The notes under the pieces were generated by a model that was given only the letters and a program-made list of their open reading frames with translations, had not been told where the DNA came from and did not search any database. 64,000 nucleotides of DNA from Actinomadura hallensis (GTDB lineage Bacteria > Actinomycetota > Actinomycetes > Streptosporangiales > Streptosporangiaceae), in the NCBI RefSeq assembly GCF_006716765.1, contig NZ_VFPO01000001.1, positions 1,116,001-1,180,000 on the forward strand, given 5' to 3'. Positions 29,301-35,698 of the stretch are shown piece after piece. Both the position numbers and the translations under genes were made by a program. The number at the start of each line of letters is the position of its first letter. Positions within the stretch are counted from its first letter, which is position 1.

Positions 29301-30512
29301 GACCGATACGGCCCCGACGACGATCTGGTGCTCGACATCTCCCGGGTCTTGGCGAACGCCTTGCGCGGCCTGGGAGACAACAGAGCGGCCGCCGAGCTCA
29401 GCGAGGACAACCTCAAGCGCACGCGCAGAAAGTTCGGCGTCGACCACCCACAGACACTCCTCGCCGCCAACGGGTTCGGTGCGGATCTGCGCTTCCGCGG
29501 GCGATTTCGCAGGGCTTATGAGATCGACCTCGAAGCATGGCGTCGCATGGGACGTCTGCACGGACCGGACGAGGTCGATACCCAACGCGCCGCCAGCAAT
29601 CTCGCACTCGACCTGCGCATCCTGGGACGGTTCCAGGAGGCGTACGAGATCGATCTGGAGGTTTGGCGAAGGCAGACGGAACTCCAGGCTCCCTACCGGC
29701 AGCGCTTCCGCACAGTGCACAACCTCGCGCGTGACCTGCACGCGTTGGGGCGGTACCACCAGGCGCAGGAAAGGCAGGCCGAGAGTCTGGGCAACCTGCT
29801 CCCTGTCCTCGGGCCAGGGCACGCATTGGTGTTGCAAGCGAAGATGAGCCACGCGGGGACGCTGCGGAAGCTCGGGCGATACGAGCAGGCGCATCGCCTG
29901 GCCACCGAGACGTTCGCCGCTCATGTCCGCCGATTCGGCGAGGAGCATCCGAACACGCTCGCAAGCAAGGTCTGCCTAGCCCTTGCCACCGAATCGATCG
30001 GGCGGCCCGCCGAGGCATTGGCGCTCATAGACGAGGCGCTGCACGGCTACAGCCGGGAGATGGGGGAGGACCACCCCTTCGTCCTTGCCTGCGCCGTCGA
30101 CAAGGCGGTCATACTCCGGAGGCTGTCAGAGGTGTACGAGGCGCAGGCGACCGACCAGGCGGCGTTGTCGAAGCTCGAAGCCGGCGTCCTCGGTACCAAT
30201 CATCATTACGCGTTGTGCGCCAAGGCGGGCCTGGCCAAGGACTCTTACCTCCTGGGCGAGCTGGATGCCGCGGTCCGGTCGCTGACTGAGGTGCGGGAAG
30301 CGTTCGTCGCCTCTCTTGGAGAGCGGCATCCGTACTCGCTGGCCGTCACGCTCAATCTGAGCCGTGCCCGCGCCGGGAGGGGAGACGGCGAGCACGACGT
30401 CGTCTCGGTGCTGACCTCGCTGGTGCACGTGCTCGGTCGTGACCATCCGGAGGTGCGGGCTGCCCAACGTGGCGAGCTGCTCGAGTGCGACATTGAGCCC
30501 ACCGCCCTCTGA
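26355..30512 (+). CDS. fxsT: vWA-like (SAV_2336-type)/NB-ARC/TPR protein, FxsT type (module B)
   Basis: The 1,385-residue protein starts at ATG 26355, overlapping the MoxR stop. The first 540 or so residues are the SAV_2336-type region, including a degenerate vWA-like fold: LALVADVGPSM (about 165) replaces the DxSxS metal site and LVLVVSDCIG (about 236) follows. An NB-ARC ATPase comes next, from NRDFVGRDRLL (about 565), with Walker A GMGGEGKSN near 598. About eleven TPRs fill the rest, to LLECDIEPTAL. It thus supplies the vWA component and a STAND switch in one chain. The NB-ARC/TPR half resembles the protein at 16943. It converges with fxsB at 30531, 18 bases away. Confidence 0.9.
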   Translation: MTEQFAEVMRALSPEPTAVELADALWLAGWLRSHDGPAGEAAPGPEEAGESGPADPAASPPSPHEPRPAPEPEPSPPRTVEAGLYVADQEVPATAFPVRMPAMPAIPRSLDLSRALRPLRASVPSPTRRNLDEDATAERIAETGVCWPVMVAAQERRHDLALVADVGPSMVVWRQTVEEFRMLLQHLGAFRDMRTWYLDSGASRLSLRTGSAFGPGADRDPDELADPTHRRLVLVVSDCIGAAWQDGRAAALLDRWGRTSTVAIAQPLPQRLWRRTAAAIEPVRFGASGPAVVNERLAVTRTHPQLPDDRPQGIPIPVVELSERWLRSWAEMVARGGRNLKGMALFTGRPVVFPPPAETGSEDVSPEMRVKQFRASSSPAAFKLATYLAAAPLRLPIMRLVQQAMLPSSTSADLAEVFLSGMLRTVSRPSDGDVEEIVYEFHDGVREILLQGLRRREVLQVLRAVWGVVRDRIGSSMDFPAFLAAVQRGEAQLPPDLPFAQVAAQALAGLGGRYRELARRLTSEAPPDASPYEEVVDDDAGAGRASESVGADPLPAPRSELPARNRDFVGRDRLLTGVREALDGGMAALLPHSELGMGGEGKSNLALEYAHRHLDDYDLVWWIPAEQTTSARAALALLGRQLGLPVNDDIKSTVDGVLWALRAGRPYGRWLLIYDNAKDPDQTLPLTPLGVDGPGLGPDRHVLVTSRERGWERHAPVVEIGAFERPESIALLRRLVPRLSETEADLLAERVGDLPLAVHQAAAWHAVTDGTVEDYLRLFDRRLSERTGADSSGEELPRLLAAGVSLNLDLLREHDPVAWALLELWAVFDPEPVSCGLLSAGGTADLPDELRELLADETRLRDAMRDISRFSLARFDEESGTLQVHRLVRAILNDRLPEERLRRAREHVHAILAAATPSQQPTVESTWARRSEITPHVIPSGVVESDDPEIRSVGIDQAMFLYQSGEYEGAQRLAEIALGVWLDRYGPDDDLVLDISRVLANALRGLGDNRAAAELSEDNLKRTRRKFGVDHPQTLLAANGFGADLRFRGRFRRAYEIDLEAWRRMGRLHGPDEVDTQRAASNLALDLRILGRFQEAYEIDLEVWRRQTELQAPYRQRFRTVHNLARDLHALGRYHQAQERQAESLGNLLPVLGPGHALVLQAKMSHAGTLRKLGRYEQAHRLATETFAAHVRRFGEEHPNTLASKVCLALATESIGRPAEALALIDEALHGYSREMGEDHPFVLACAVDKAVILRRLSEVYEAQATDQAALSKLEAGVLGTNHHYALCAKAGLAKDSYLLGELDAAVRSLTEVREAFVASLGERHPYSLAVTLNLSRARAGRGDGEHDVVSVLTSLVHVLGRDHPEVRAAQRGELLECDIEPTAL

Positions 30513-30530
30513 AGAGGCGATCAGCTGAGG

Positions 30531-31745
30531 TCAGCGGCTCTGCGCGGGCTGCGCAAGGGCGAGATCGTACTGGACGGTGCGGCCGATGTGGGTGATCAGC
30601 TTCATGAGGTCCGGGCAGTAGACGGACGGGTTGAGGTAGCCGTGGCCTTTCCGGTAGCGATGCGCGTACAGGCCTCCGCCGCAGATGTCGCGTACCGCGC
30701 ACGTCCTGCACATTGGGGCCAGTGCCGCGAGGCCGATCTGGCGCGCGACCACGCCCGGGTGGTACATCGCTTCGTCGAACCGGTGGGCGAAGACGTTGAG
30801 GCCGGTCTCCGGCGCCCCCGCATAGGAGGTCTTCAGCGTGTCGACCTGTTGGAGCGTGCCATCCGTGTCCACCACGAGCATGGCGACCGGAGACAGTCCG
30901 ATGGTCTCGCTCCGGCTCTGCCCGCCGAGAAGGAGGTTGATGATCTCCTCGAACAGGCGGACGCCCGTCTCTCTCCGCGGCGCGTGATACCAGCGGTCGA
31001 ACACCGCGATGAGCCATTCGGCATAGGGGGTGCCTCCGCCGGCGGCGGGACGGCGGGGCGGAGGGACCGTCCACGTGCCGTGGGGAAGCAGGAAGTCGAT
31101 GCGCGGGGGCCGCGTCTCCAACAGCGCCTCGTACGTCCGGAGGGGATCGTTGTCGAGGTCCACGGTGCAGAGCAGTCCGTGGTAGAGCCTCCGGTGAGAA
31201 TTCGCCAGGCGGTTCAGTCCGCGCACGACCTCGGCGTGACTTCCGCGCCCGTTGGCGTGGACCCGGTGCCGGTCGTGCCCTGCGCGGTCGCCGTCGAGGC
31301 TCACAGAGACGCCGATGTCGTGCTCATCGAGCATCGCCAGCATCTCGTCGGTGAGGAGCACGCCGTTCGTCTGGATGCACATCTCAACGGCGCAGGCTGG
31401 AGGCATGGCCGCACGGAACCGTTCGACGGCGGAGGCAAGGTTCGCCTTCCCCGCCAGTAGCGGCTCGCCCCCGTGGAGGACGACCGTCACCTTGGGGAGC
31501 TCGTGGTCTCGGGCGTGCTCGGCGAGCCTGGCGGCCGTGGCGGAGACCACCCGGGGTGGCATTGATCTGGGCCTGCGCTGCCAGGACTTGTCGGCGCTTT
31601 CGTAGACGTAGCAGTAGTCACACGCCAGGTTGCAGCGGCCGTGAATCTTCAAGACGAGTTCGGAGAAGGGCAAGGGACGCCATCCGCCGGCCACCAGAGC
31701 GGAAACGTCGAGGCCGTGAGACGGCCATTCACCGGACTCTGCCAC
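30531..31745 (-). CDS. fxsB: FxsB-type radical SAM/SPASM peptide maturase (module B)
   Basis: The 404-residue homologue of the enzyme at 15690 has the radical SAM motif CNLACDYC, HGGEPLLAGK, and a SPASM domain with MCRTCAVRDICGGGLYAHRY and SVYCPDLMK. It is expected to form an aromatic-to-backbone-carbon crosslink in a ribosomal peptide. GTG 31745 lies six bases after the stop of the FxsA-like precursor, so the two form an fxsA-fxsB operon. Both copies share the EWP...LDV.ALV..GWRP opening, supporting the chosen starts. Confidence 0.93.
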   Translation of the reverse strand: MAESGEWPSHGLDVSALVAGGWRPLPFSELVLKIHGRCNLACDYCYVYESADKSWQRRPRSMPPRVVSATAARLAEHARDHELPKVTVVLHGGEPLLAGKANLASAVERFRAAMPPACAVEMCIQTNGVLLTDEMLAMLDEHDIGVSVSLDGDRAGHDRHRVHANGRGSHAEVVRGLNRLANSHRRLYHGLLCTVDLDNDPLRTYEALLETRPPRIDFLLPHGTWTVPPPRRPAAGGGTPYAEWLIAVFDRWYHAPRRETGVRLFEEIINLLLGGQSRSETIGLSPVAMLVVDTDGTLQQVDTLKTSYAGAPETGLNVFAHRFDEAMYHPGVVARQIGLAALAPMCRTCAVRDICGGGLYAHRYRKGHGYLNPSVYCPDLMKLITHIGRTVQYDLALAQPAQSR

Positions 31746-31751
31746 GAACGG

Positions 31752-31973
31752 TCAGCCGGGGGTGACTGCCGACGGGTCCGTCAGGTTGTTGTCGAAGGAG
31801 GCCAGGACGGGCCGAGGATCACGGCGCTCGGCGCTCGCACGCCGCAGGGCCGCGTTCAGAACCGACCCTTCGGCCGTTCGTGCCGCGGCCAGTTCGCAGA
31901 GGGTGGGAGGCGTCCAGGCGAAGGAGACCACATGGTCACTGGATTCCGTTGTGCTGCCATGAGCGACCAGCAC
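31752..31973 (-). CDS. fxsA: FxsA-like cyclophane precursor with non-canonical C-terminus
   Basis: The 73-residue peptide starts at GTG 31973 with a GAGGGGGAG RBS and lies directly upstream of fxsB. The middle part (LNAALRRASAERRDPRPVLA then SFDNNL) matches the usual FxsA pattern of a short helix, Ala-Leu-Arg-Arg and a Pro-Val-containing lead into the motif. FxsA peptides normally end with FxSxx at the very C-terminus. Here the motif reads FDNNL, with Asn in place of Ser, and nine further residues (TDPSAVTPG) follow. It would therefore have to be trimmed or be recognised differently. Position next to fxsB makes the substrate role likely. Confidence 0.75.
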   Translation of the reverse strand: MLVAHGSTTESSDHVVSFAWTPPTLCELAAARTAEGSVLNAALRRASAERRDPRPVLASFDNNLTDPSAVTPG

Positions 31974-32287
31974 GGCCGTCTCCCCCTCTTGTCCCGCCTA
32001 ATAGGAAAAGTGTCGCGTTTCCTCTGTGGTCTCAGGGGCACCGGTTAAGCCGCGACCTGATGAACTATACGGATCCGCGGTACCGGGATGCGAGGCGATG
32101 CGGCGGTTCCCGCGCCGAAAGTTTCCCCCGGCCACGCCAATGTCCGGGACAGTCCGGGACAGTCGGTGTTTCGCGGGGCGAAACAAGCACGCCGGTAATG
32201 CGCGCTGAGTTACCTTGACTGTGACGACCATCGCCCTTCCGGGTGGGTGGGGGCCAGTCGTCGGCGGCGACCATCGGTGAGGTGCTC
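31974..32287. promoter_or_regulatory. Divergent control region of fxsAB and the cyclase-like gene, with palindromes
   Basis: The region holds overlapping dyads TGTCC-G-GGACA and GTCC-G-GGAC in the tandem stretch 32141-32161. It also holds TGTTTCGC-GGG-GCGAAACA at 32167-32185, a perfect 8-bp inverted repeat. These look like operators between fxsA (leftward) and the cyclase-like gene (rightward). No gene is supported in between. Confidence 0.5.
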
Positions 32288-33316
32288 GTGACGGAGACCG
32301 TGCGTCCGGCTTCGGGGCAGTGGCGGCCGAGGGGAATGTGCTCGTTCTTGGTCTGTGATCTCGCTCGGTTCAGTGACCCGTCTCGCGCCGATCCGGTGCG
32401 GACGCGGGTGCGGAAGGCCATGTACGAGGGGCTCGAGCGGAGCCTGGCGGACCTCGGGCTGCGGCCGCACGAGTGGTACCACGAGGACCGCGGGGACGGG
32501 GTGATGGTCGTCCTGCCACCGGAGGTCGCGGTGGATTCGCTGCTGACGACGGTGGTGGGGCGGCTGCGCGCGGAGGTGCGGCATCACAACGGGGCTGCGA
32601 GCGAGGCGGCGCAGATGCGGCTGCGGGTGGCCGTCAACGTGGGGGAGGCCGAGTCGGACGGGCGCGGCATCGTCAGCACCGCGTTGACGCACGCGTTCCG
32701 GTTGCTGGACGCGGAGCCGCTCAAGGAGGCGGTGGCCGGGGCCGAGACCGCGATCGCGGTGATCGTGTCGCGCCGGGTGTACGAGGACGTGGTCAGCCAT
32801 GGCCGGGGGCTGGTCGATCCAGGCGACTACTACCCGGTCGAGGTGAAGGTCAAGGAGACCTCCGACCAGGCGTGGATCACGGTGCCGGGGGCGCGGCCGC
32901 CTCGGCCGGCCGGGGTGCCCGCGTCGGCGGGCCCGGAGGGTCGGGTTGCGCCGGCGGGGCAGGAGGGTCCGGTCGGCGGAGGCGGCGGGCGTCCGCCGAT
33001 GGCGGCGGACGTGCGGCCGTCGTCGCTGTTCCGCATCGTGGACGCCCTCCTCGACATCGAGCGGTTCCGGGCCGAGCGCGGCCGCGACCAGCTGGTCGGC
33101 GCGTTGTCGGCGGACATCGCGGGCGCGGTGCCGCGGGCGGCGGAGGCGCGGGCCGACCTGTACGCCATCGTGCGGACGTGCCTGGACTATCCGGGCGGTC
33201 TCCAGGAGTTCCTCCAGGCCGTCCGGGGGTTCGTGGGGGGATCGATGGCGGTGCGGCGTCTGGAGCAGACGATCGCCGGGTCGCTGATGCCGCGGCAGGA
33301 CGACTCCTGGCCCTGA
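32288..33316 (+). CDS. Nucleotidyl-cyclase-like protein with C-terminal effector-associated domain
   Basis: The 342-residue protein starts at GTG 32288 (GGTGAGG RBS); a GTG at 32243 is the longer option. Residues about 15-200 resemble a class III nucleotidyl cyclase. Both metal aspartates appear to be present, in FLVCDLARFS and in DRGDGVMVV. GIVSTALTHAFRLL keeps the Arg of the catalytic VNxAARL motif but has Thr for Asn by my alignment. A Pro/Gly-rich linker leads to a helical domain (LFRIVDALLDIERF, then ADLYAIVRTCLDYPGGLQEF) like that at the N-terminus of the VMAP protein. Such domains pair homotypically, so this is the likely effector of module B, making a nucleotide signal or acting as a dead sensor. 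Confidence 0.78.
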   Translation: MTETVRPASGQWRPRGMCSFLVCDLARFSDPSRADPVRTRVRKAMYEGLERSLADLGLRPHEWYHEDRGDGVMVVLPPEVAVDSLLTTVVGRLRAEVRHHNGAASEAAQMRLRVAVNVGEAESDGRGIVSTALTHAFRLLDAEPLKEAVAGAETAIAVIVSRRVYEDVVSHGRGLVDPGDYYPVEVKVKETSDQAWITVPGARPPRPAGVPASAGPEGRVAPAGQEGPVGGGGGRPPMAADVRPSSLFRIVDALLDIERFRAERGRDQLVGALSADIAGAVPRAAEARADLYAIVRTCLDYPGGLQEFLQAVRGFVGGSMAVRRLEQTIAGSLMPRQDDSWP

Positions 33317-33754
33317 TCAGGGTCTGGTGAGGGTCGCCATGGCGCGGTCGGGTTCCCAGTGGGCGCGCAGGGACGTGATGAGGCCGTCCTCGTCGACGGT
33401 GTAGACGAGGACGCAGTCGATGGTCATGGTGGAGCCGTCGCCCATGGTGGTGGTGATGGTGGCGACGTTGGCGCAGCAGTCGCCGTTGGCGAAGGAGTCG
33501 GCGACGGTGAACCGGAAGCCTTCGATGGTGGAGACGAACTTGTCCCAGAAGGCGCCGATGCCGTCGTGGCCGCGGTGACCGTCGCCGGACGGGTCGAGGA
33601 AGGACGGGCCGACGGGGTCCTCGACGAGGGCGTCGGGGGCGAACAGCTTCAGCCAGGCGTCCTTGTCGCCGCCGATGACGGCCGTCATGGAGGCGCGGGC
33701 GGCGCGGCGGGCGGGATGGTCGGCGTCGGGCGCGTTCCAGGTGATGGCGTCCAT
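33317..33754 (-). CDS. NTF2-like/SnoaL-type protein
   Basis: The 145-residue protein has the NTF2-like fold pattern: an N-terminal helix pair (ARASMTAVIGGDKDAWLKLF), DALVEDPVGPSFLDPSG, and GHDGIGAFWDKFV, then four strands. Members include ketosteroid isomerase-like and polyketide cyclase-like enzymes as well as binding proteins. The pocket Asp in VEDPVGP could be catalytic, but the substrate cannot be named. It is the second gene of an operon with the LLM oxidoreductase (25-base gap). The KstR-like operator upstream of that gene suggests a steroid-related role. Confidence 0.82.
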   Translation of the reverse strand: MDAITWNAPDADHPARRAARASMTAVIGGDKDAWLKLFAPDALVEDPVGPSFLDPSGDGHRGHDGIGAFWDKFVSTIEGFRFTVADSFANGDCCANVATITTTMGDGSTMTIDCVLVYTVDEDGLITSLRAHWEPDRAMATLTRP

Positions 33755-33779
33755 GGCTCGTACTGCAACCTGTTCTCGT

Positions 33780-34643
33780 TCAGGAGACCTTGGCGATGAC
33801 CGTCTCGGCGTAGCGTTCGAGGTGCTCGATCTTCTTGTCCAGGGGCTCGGTGTCGGGACCCTTCACGTAGGGCATCCGGAAGCCCACGATCACGTCGGTG
33901 ACGCCCTTGTCCTCCAGCCGCCTGATCCCGTCGGGGGTGTAGGCGTCCGCGGAGATCACGTGGATCTCGAAGGGGCGGTCCGCCGTGCCCTCGGCCTCGC
34001 GGATGCGGGCGAGCCTGGCGAGGAGTTCGTCCAGGTCGTCGCCGCCCGCGTGCATCCAGCCGTCGCCGCGGACGGCGGCGCGCCGCAGGGCCGCCTCGCT
34101 GTGCCCGCCGACCAGGATCGGGAACGGCTCCGCCGGTGCGATCTTGATGGCGGGGATGTCGTAGAACTCGCCGTGGAACTCGAAGAACCCGCCGGCGCTC
34201 AGGCCGCGGACGATGTCGATGGCCTCGTCCATCCGCCTGCCGCGCCGCTCCCAGGGGACGCCCATGACCTCGTAGTCCTCCGGCCAGGGGCTGACGCCCA
34301 CGCCGAGGCCGAGCCGCCCGCCGGTCAGGCGCGCGACCGACGTGGCCTGCTTGGCCACCAGGACGGGCGGGCGCACCGGCAGCTTGAGCACGAACGGGGT
34401 GAACCTGATCCGGCGGGTCACCGCGCCCATGGCCGCGATCAGCGTGAACGTCTCGATGAACTCCTTGTCCTCGAGGAACTCGCGGCTTCCGTCCTCGGTG
34501 TAGGGGTACACCGAGTCGGACTCCTTCGGGTACGCGAGCGAGTCGGCCACCGCCATGCTCGTGTAGCCCGCCGCCTCCGCGGCCTTGGCCAGGGGCAGGT
34601 AGTGGGACGGGTCTGTCATCGCCTCGGCGTAGGTGAACCGCAT
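33780..34643 (-). CDS. LLM-class F420-dependent oxidoreductase
   Basis: The 287-residue luciferase-like TIM-barrel protein carries VSPWPEDYEVMGVPWERRGRR and PILVGGHSEAALRRAA, typical of F420-dependent LLM enzymes. The start MRFTYAEAMTDPSHY at ATG 34643 lies 11 bases from a perfect KstR-type palindrome. Mycobacterial sterol loci contain a related LLM gene (Rv3520c) beside the DUF35/Ltp genes. Here those genes are 23 kb away, but the operator suggests the same regulon. The specific substrate is unknown. Confidence 0.85.
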   Translation of the reverse strand: MRFTYAEAMTDPSHYLPLAKAAEAAGYTSMAVADSLAYPKESDSVYPYTEDGSREFLEDKEFIETFTLIAAMGAVTRRIRFTPFVLKLPVRPPVLVAKQATSVARLTGGRLGLGVGVSPWPEDYEVMGVPWERRGRRMDEAIDIVRGLSAGGFFEFHGEFYDIPAIKIAPAEPFPILVGGHSEAALRRAAVRGDGWMHAGGDDLDELLARLARIREAEGTADRPFEIHVISADAYTPDGIRRLEDKGVTDVIVGFRMPYVKGPDTEPLDKKIEHLERYAETVIAKVS

Positions 34644-34653
34644 CCCCGCATGC

Positions 34654-34667
34654 TAGAACGCGTTCCA
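34654..34667. promoter_or_regulatory. KstR-type operator upstream of the LLM gene
   Basis: TAGAACGCGTTCCA matches TnnAACnnGTTnnA, the motif of the sterol-catabolism repressor KstR, at every fixed position. It ends 11 bases from the LLM start codon, a natural repressor position. Confidence 0.6.
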
Positions 34668-34748
34668 CCCCCCGCCAACCGTCACTCCCACCGGCCGGGA
34701 CCGGGGCGGCGTTGGGCGGTTCGGGTCATTCTGAGCGGGTGGCGGCAC

Positions 34749-34754
34749 TAGGGT
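34749..34754 (+). promoter_or_regulatory. TAGGGT -10 box, leaderless start of the EI24 gene
   Basis: TAGGGT lies eight bases before the GTG at 34763, so transcription would begin at or next to the start codon. The same box and spacing recur at 51149, and the box also occurs at 49684. Confidence 0.45.
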
Positions 34755-34762
34755 TTGGCGGC

Positions 34763-35623
34763 GTGGGTGAAGCGTTCGTGCCGGCGGGGCGGCCGCAGGC
34801 TCCCGTCGCCGGCGGGCCCGGAGTCGTCAAGGATCTGTTCAGCGGGGTCGGGTACCTGCTGCGCGGCCTGGGGTGGGTCGCCCGGCGTCCGTTGCAGTGG
34901 CTGTTCGGGCTGATCCCCGCGCTGATCGTGCTGGCGGTGTACGCGGCGGCGCTGGTCCTCCTGGCGTTCCAGGTCGGTGACCTGGCCGGGTGGGTGACGG
35001 GCTTCGCCGACGACTGGTCCGGCGCCGCGCGCGCGTCGGCGCGGGTGATCGCCGGGATCGCGATCTTCGGGGCGGCGCTGTTCCTCGCGCTGGTGACGTT
35101 CACCGCGGTGACGCTGCTGGTCGGGGACCCGTTCTACGAGGCGATCTCGGTGCGGGTCGAGGAGTCGCAGGGCGGTGCGCCCCCGGAGCCGGACGTCCCG
35201 CTGATGGTCTCGATCGGGCGGGCGGTCAAGGACACGGTGGTCCTCGGGCTGGTCGCGCTGGGGTTCGCGGTGGTGTTCTTCGCGTGCGGGTTCATCCCGA
35301 TCGTGGGGCAGACCGTCGTGCCGGTCGTGGCGGGACTGGTCTCCGGATACTTCCTGGCGGGGGAGCTGACGTCGGTCGCGATGGACCGGCGGGGCCTCCT
35401 GCGCAGGGAGCGGTTCGCGCGCATGCGGCGGAACCGCGCGCTGTGCGTCGGTTTCGGCGCCGCGACCGTTGTGGTGTTTCTCATCCCGCTGGGCGCGGTG
35501 CTGGCGATGCCGGGCGCCGTCGCGGGCGGCACGCTGCTGGCCAGGGAGCGGCTGGCGGACGGCCCGCGGGCCGGGGACGCGCTGGTCGCGCCCGGTGGCG
35601 GCGGACCGGCAGTGAATCACTGA
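34763..35623 (+). CDS. EI24/CysZ-like membrane protein
   Basis: The 286-residue protein has about five to six hydrophobic segments (for example PLQWLFGLIPALIVLAVYAA and a stretch from VLGLVALGFAVVFFACGF) and the EI24 signature FIPIVGQTVVPVVAGLVSGY. EI24 proteins include the sulfate permease CysZ, but many actinobacterial members are uncharacterised, so transport is only possible. The GTG 34763 start is supported by the leaderless promoter; an upstream ATG at 34712 lies ahead of it. Confidence 0.85.
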   Translation: MGEAFVPAGRPQAPVAGGPGVVKDLFSGVGYLLRGLGWVARRPLQWLFGLIPALIVLAVYAAALVLLAFQVGDLAGWVTGFADDWSGAARASARVIAGIAIFGAALFLALVTFTAVTLLVGDPFYEAISVRVEESQGGAPPEPDVPLMVSIGRAVKDTVVLGLVALGFAVVFFACGFIPIVGQTVVPVVAGLVSGYFLAGELTSVAMDRRGLLRRERFARMRRNRALCVGFGAATVVVFLIPLGAVLAMPGAVAGGTLLARERLADGPRAGDALVAPGGGGPAVNH

Positions 35624-35698
35624 GGCGATAGGAAGATGTGTCCAGAGCGTGATTACACGCCGAAACCCAAGCGCTGATCTTCGCGTAACGTGTGGCGC

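Noticed and set aside
26262-29948. 1,228-residue minus-strand frame opposite the vWA/NB-ARC/TPR gene
   Set aside because: The plus strand carries recognisable Walker and TPR motifs; the minus frame does not.
13040-33316. Genomic island integrated at the ssrA 3' end
   Set aside because: ssrA is a common attachment site, but I found no second copy of its 3' end, no integrase and no direct repeats in the window.
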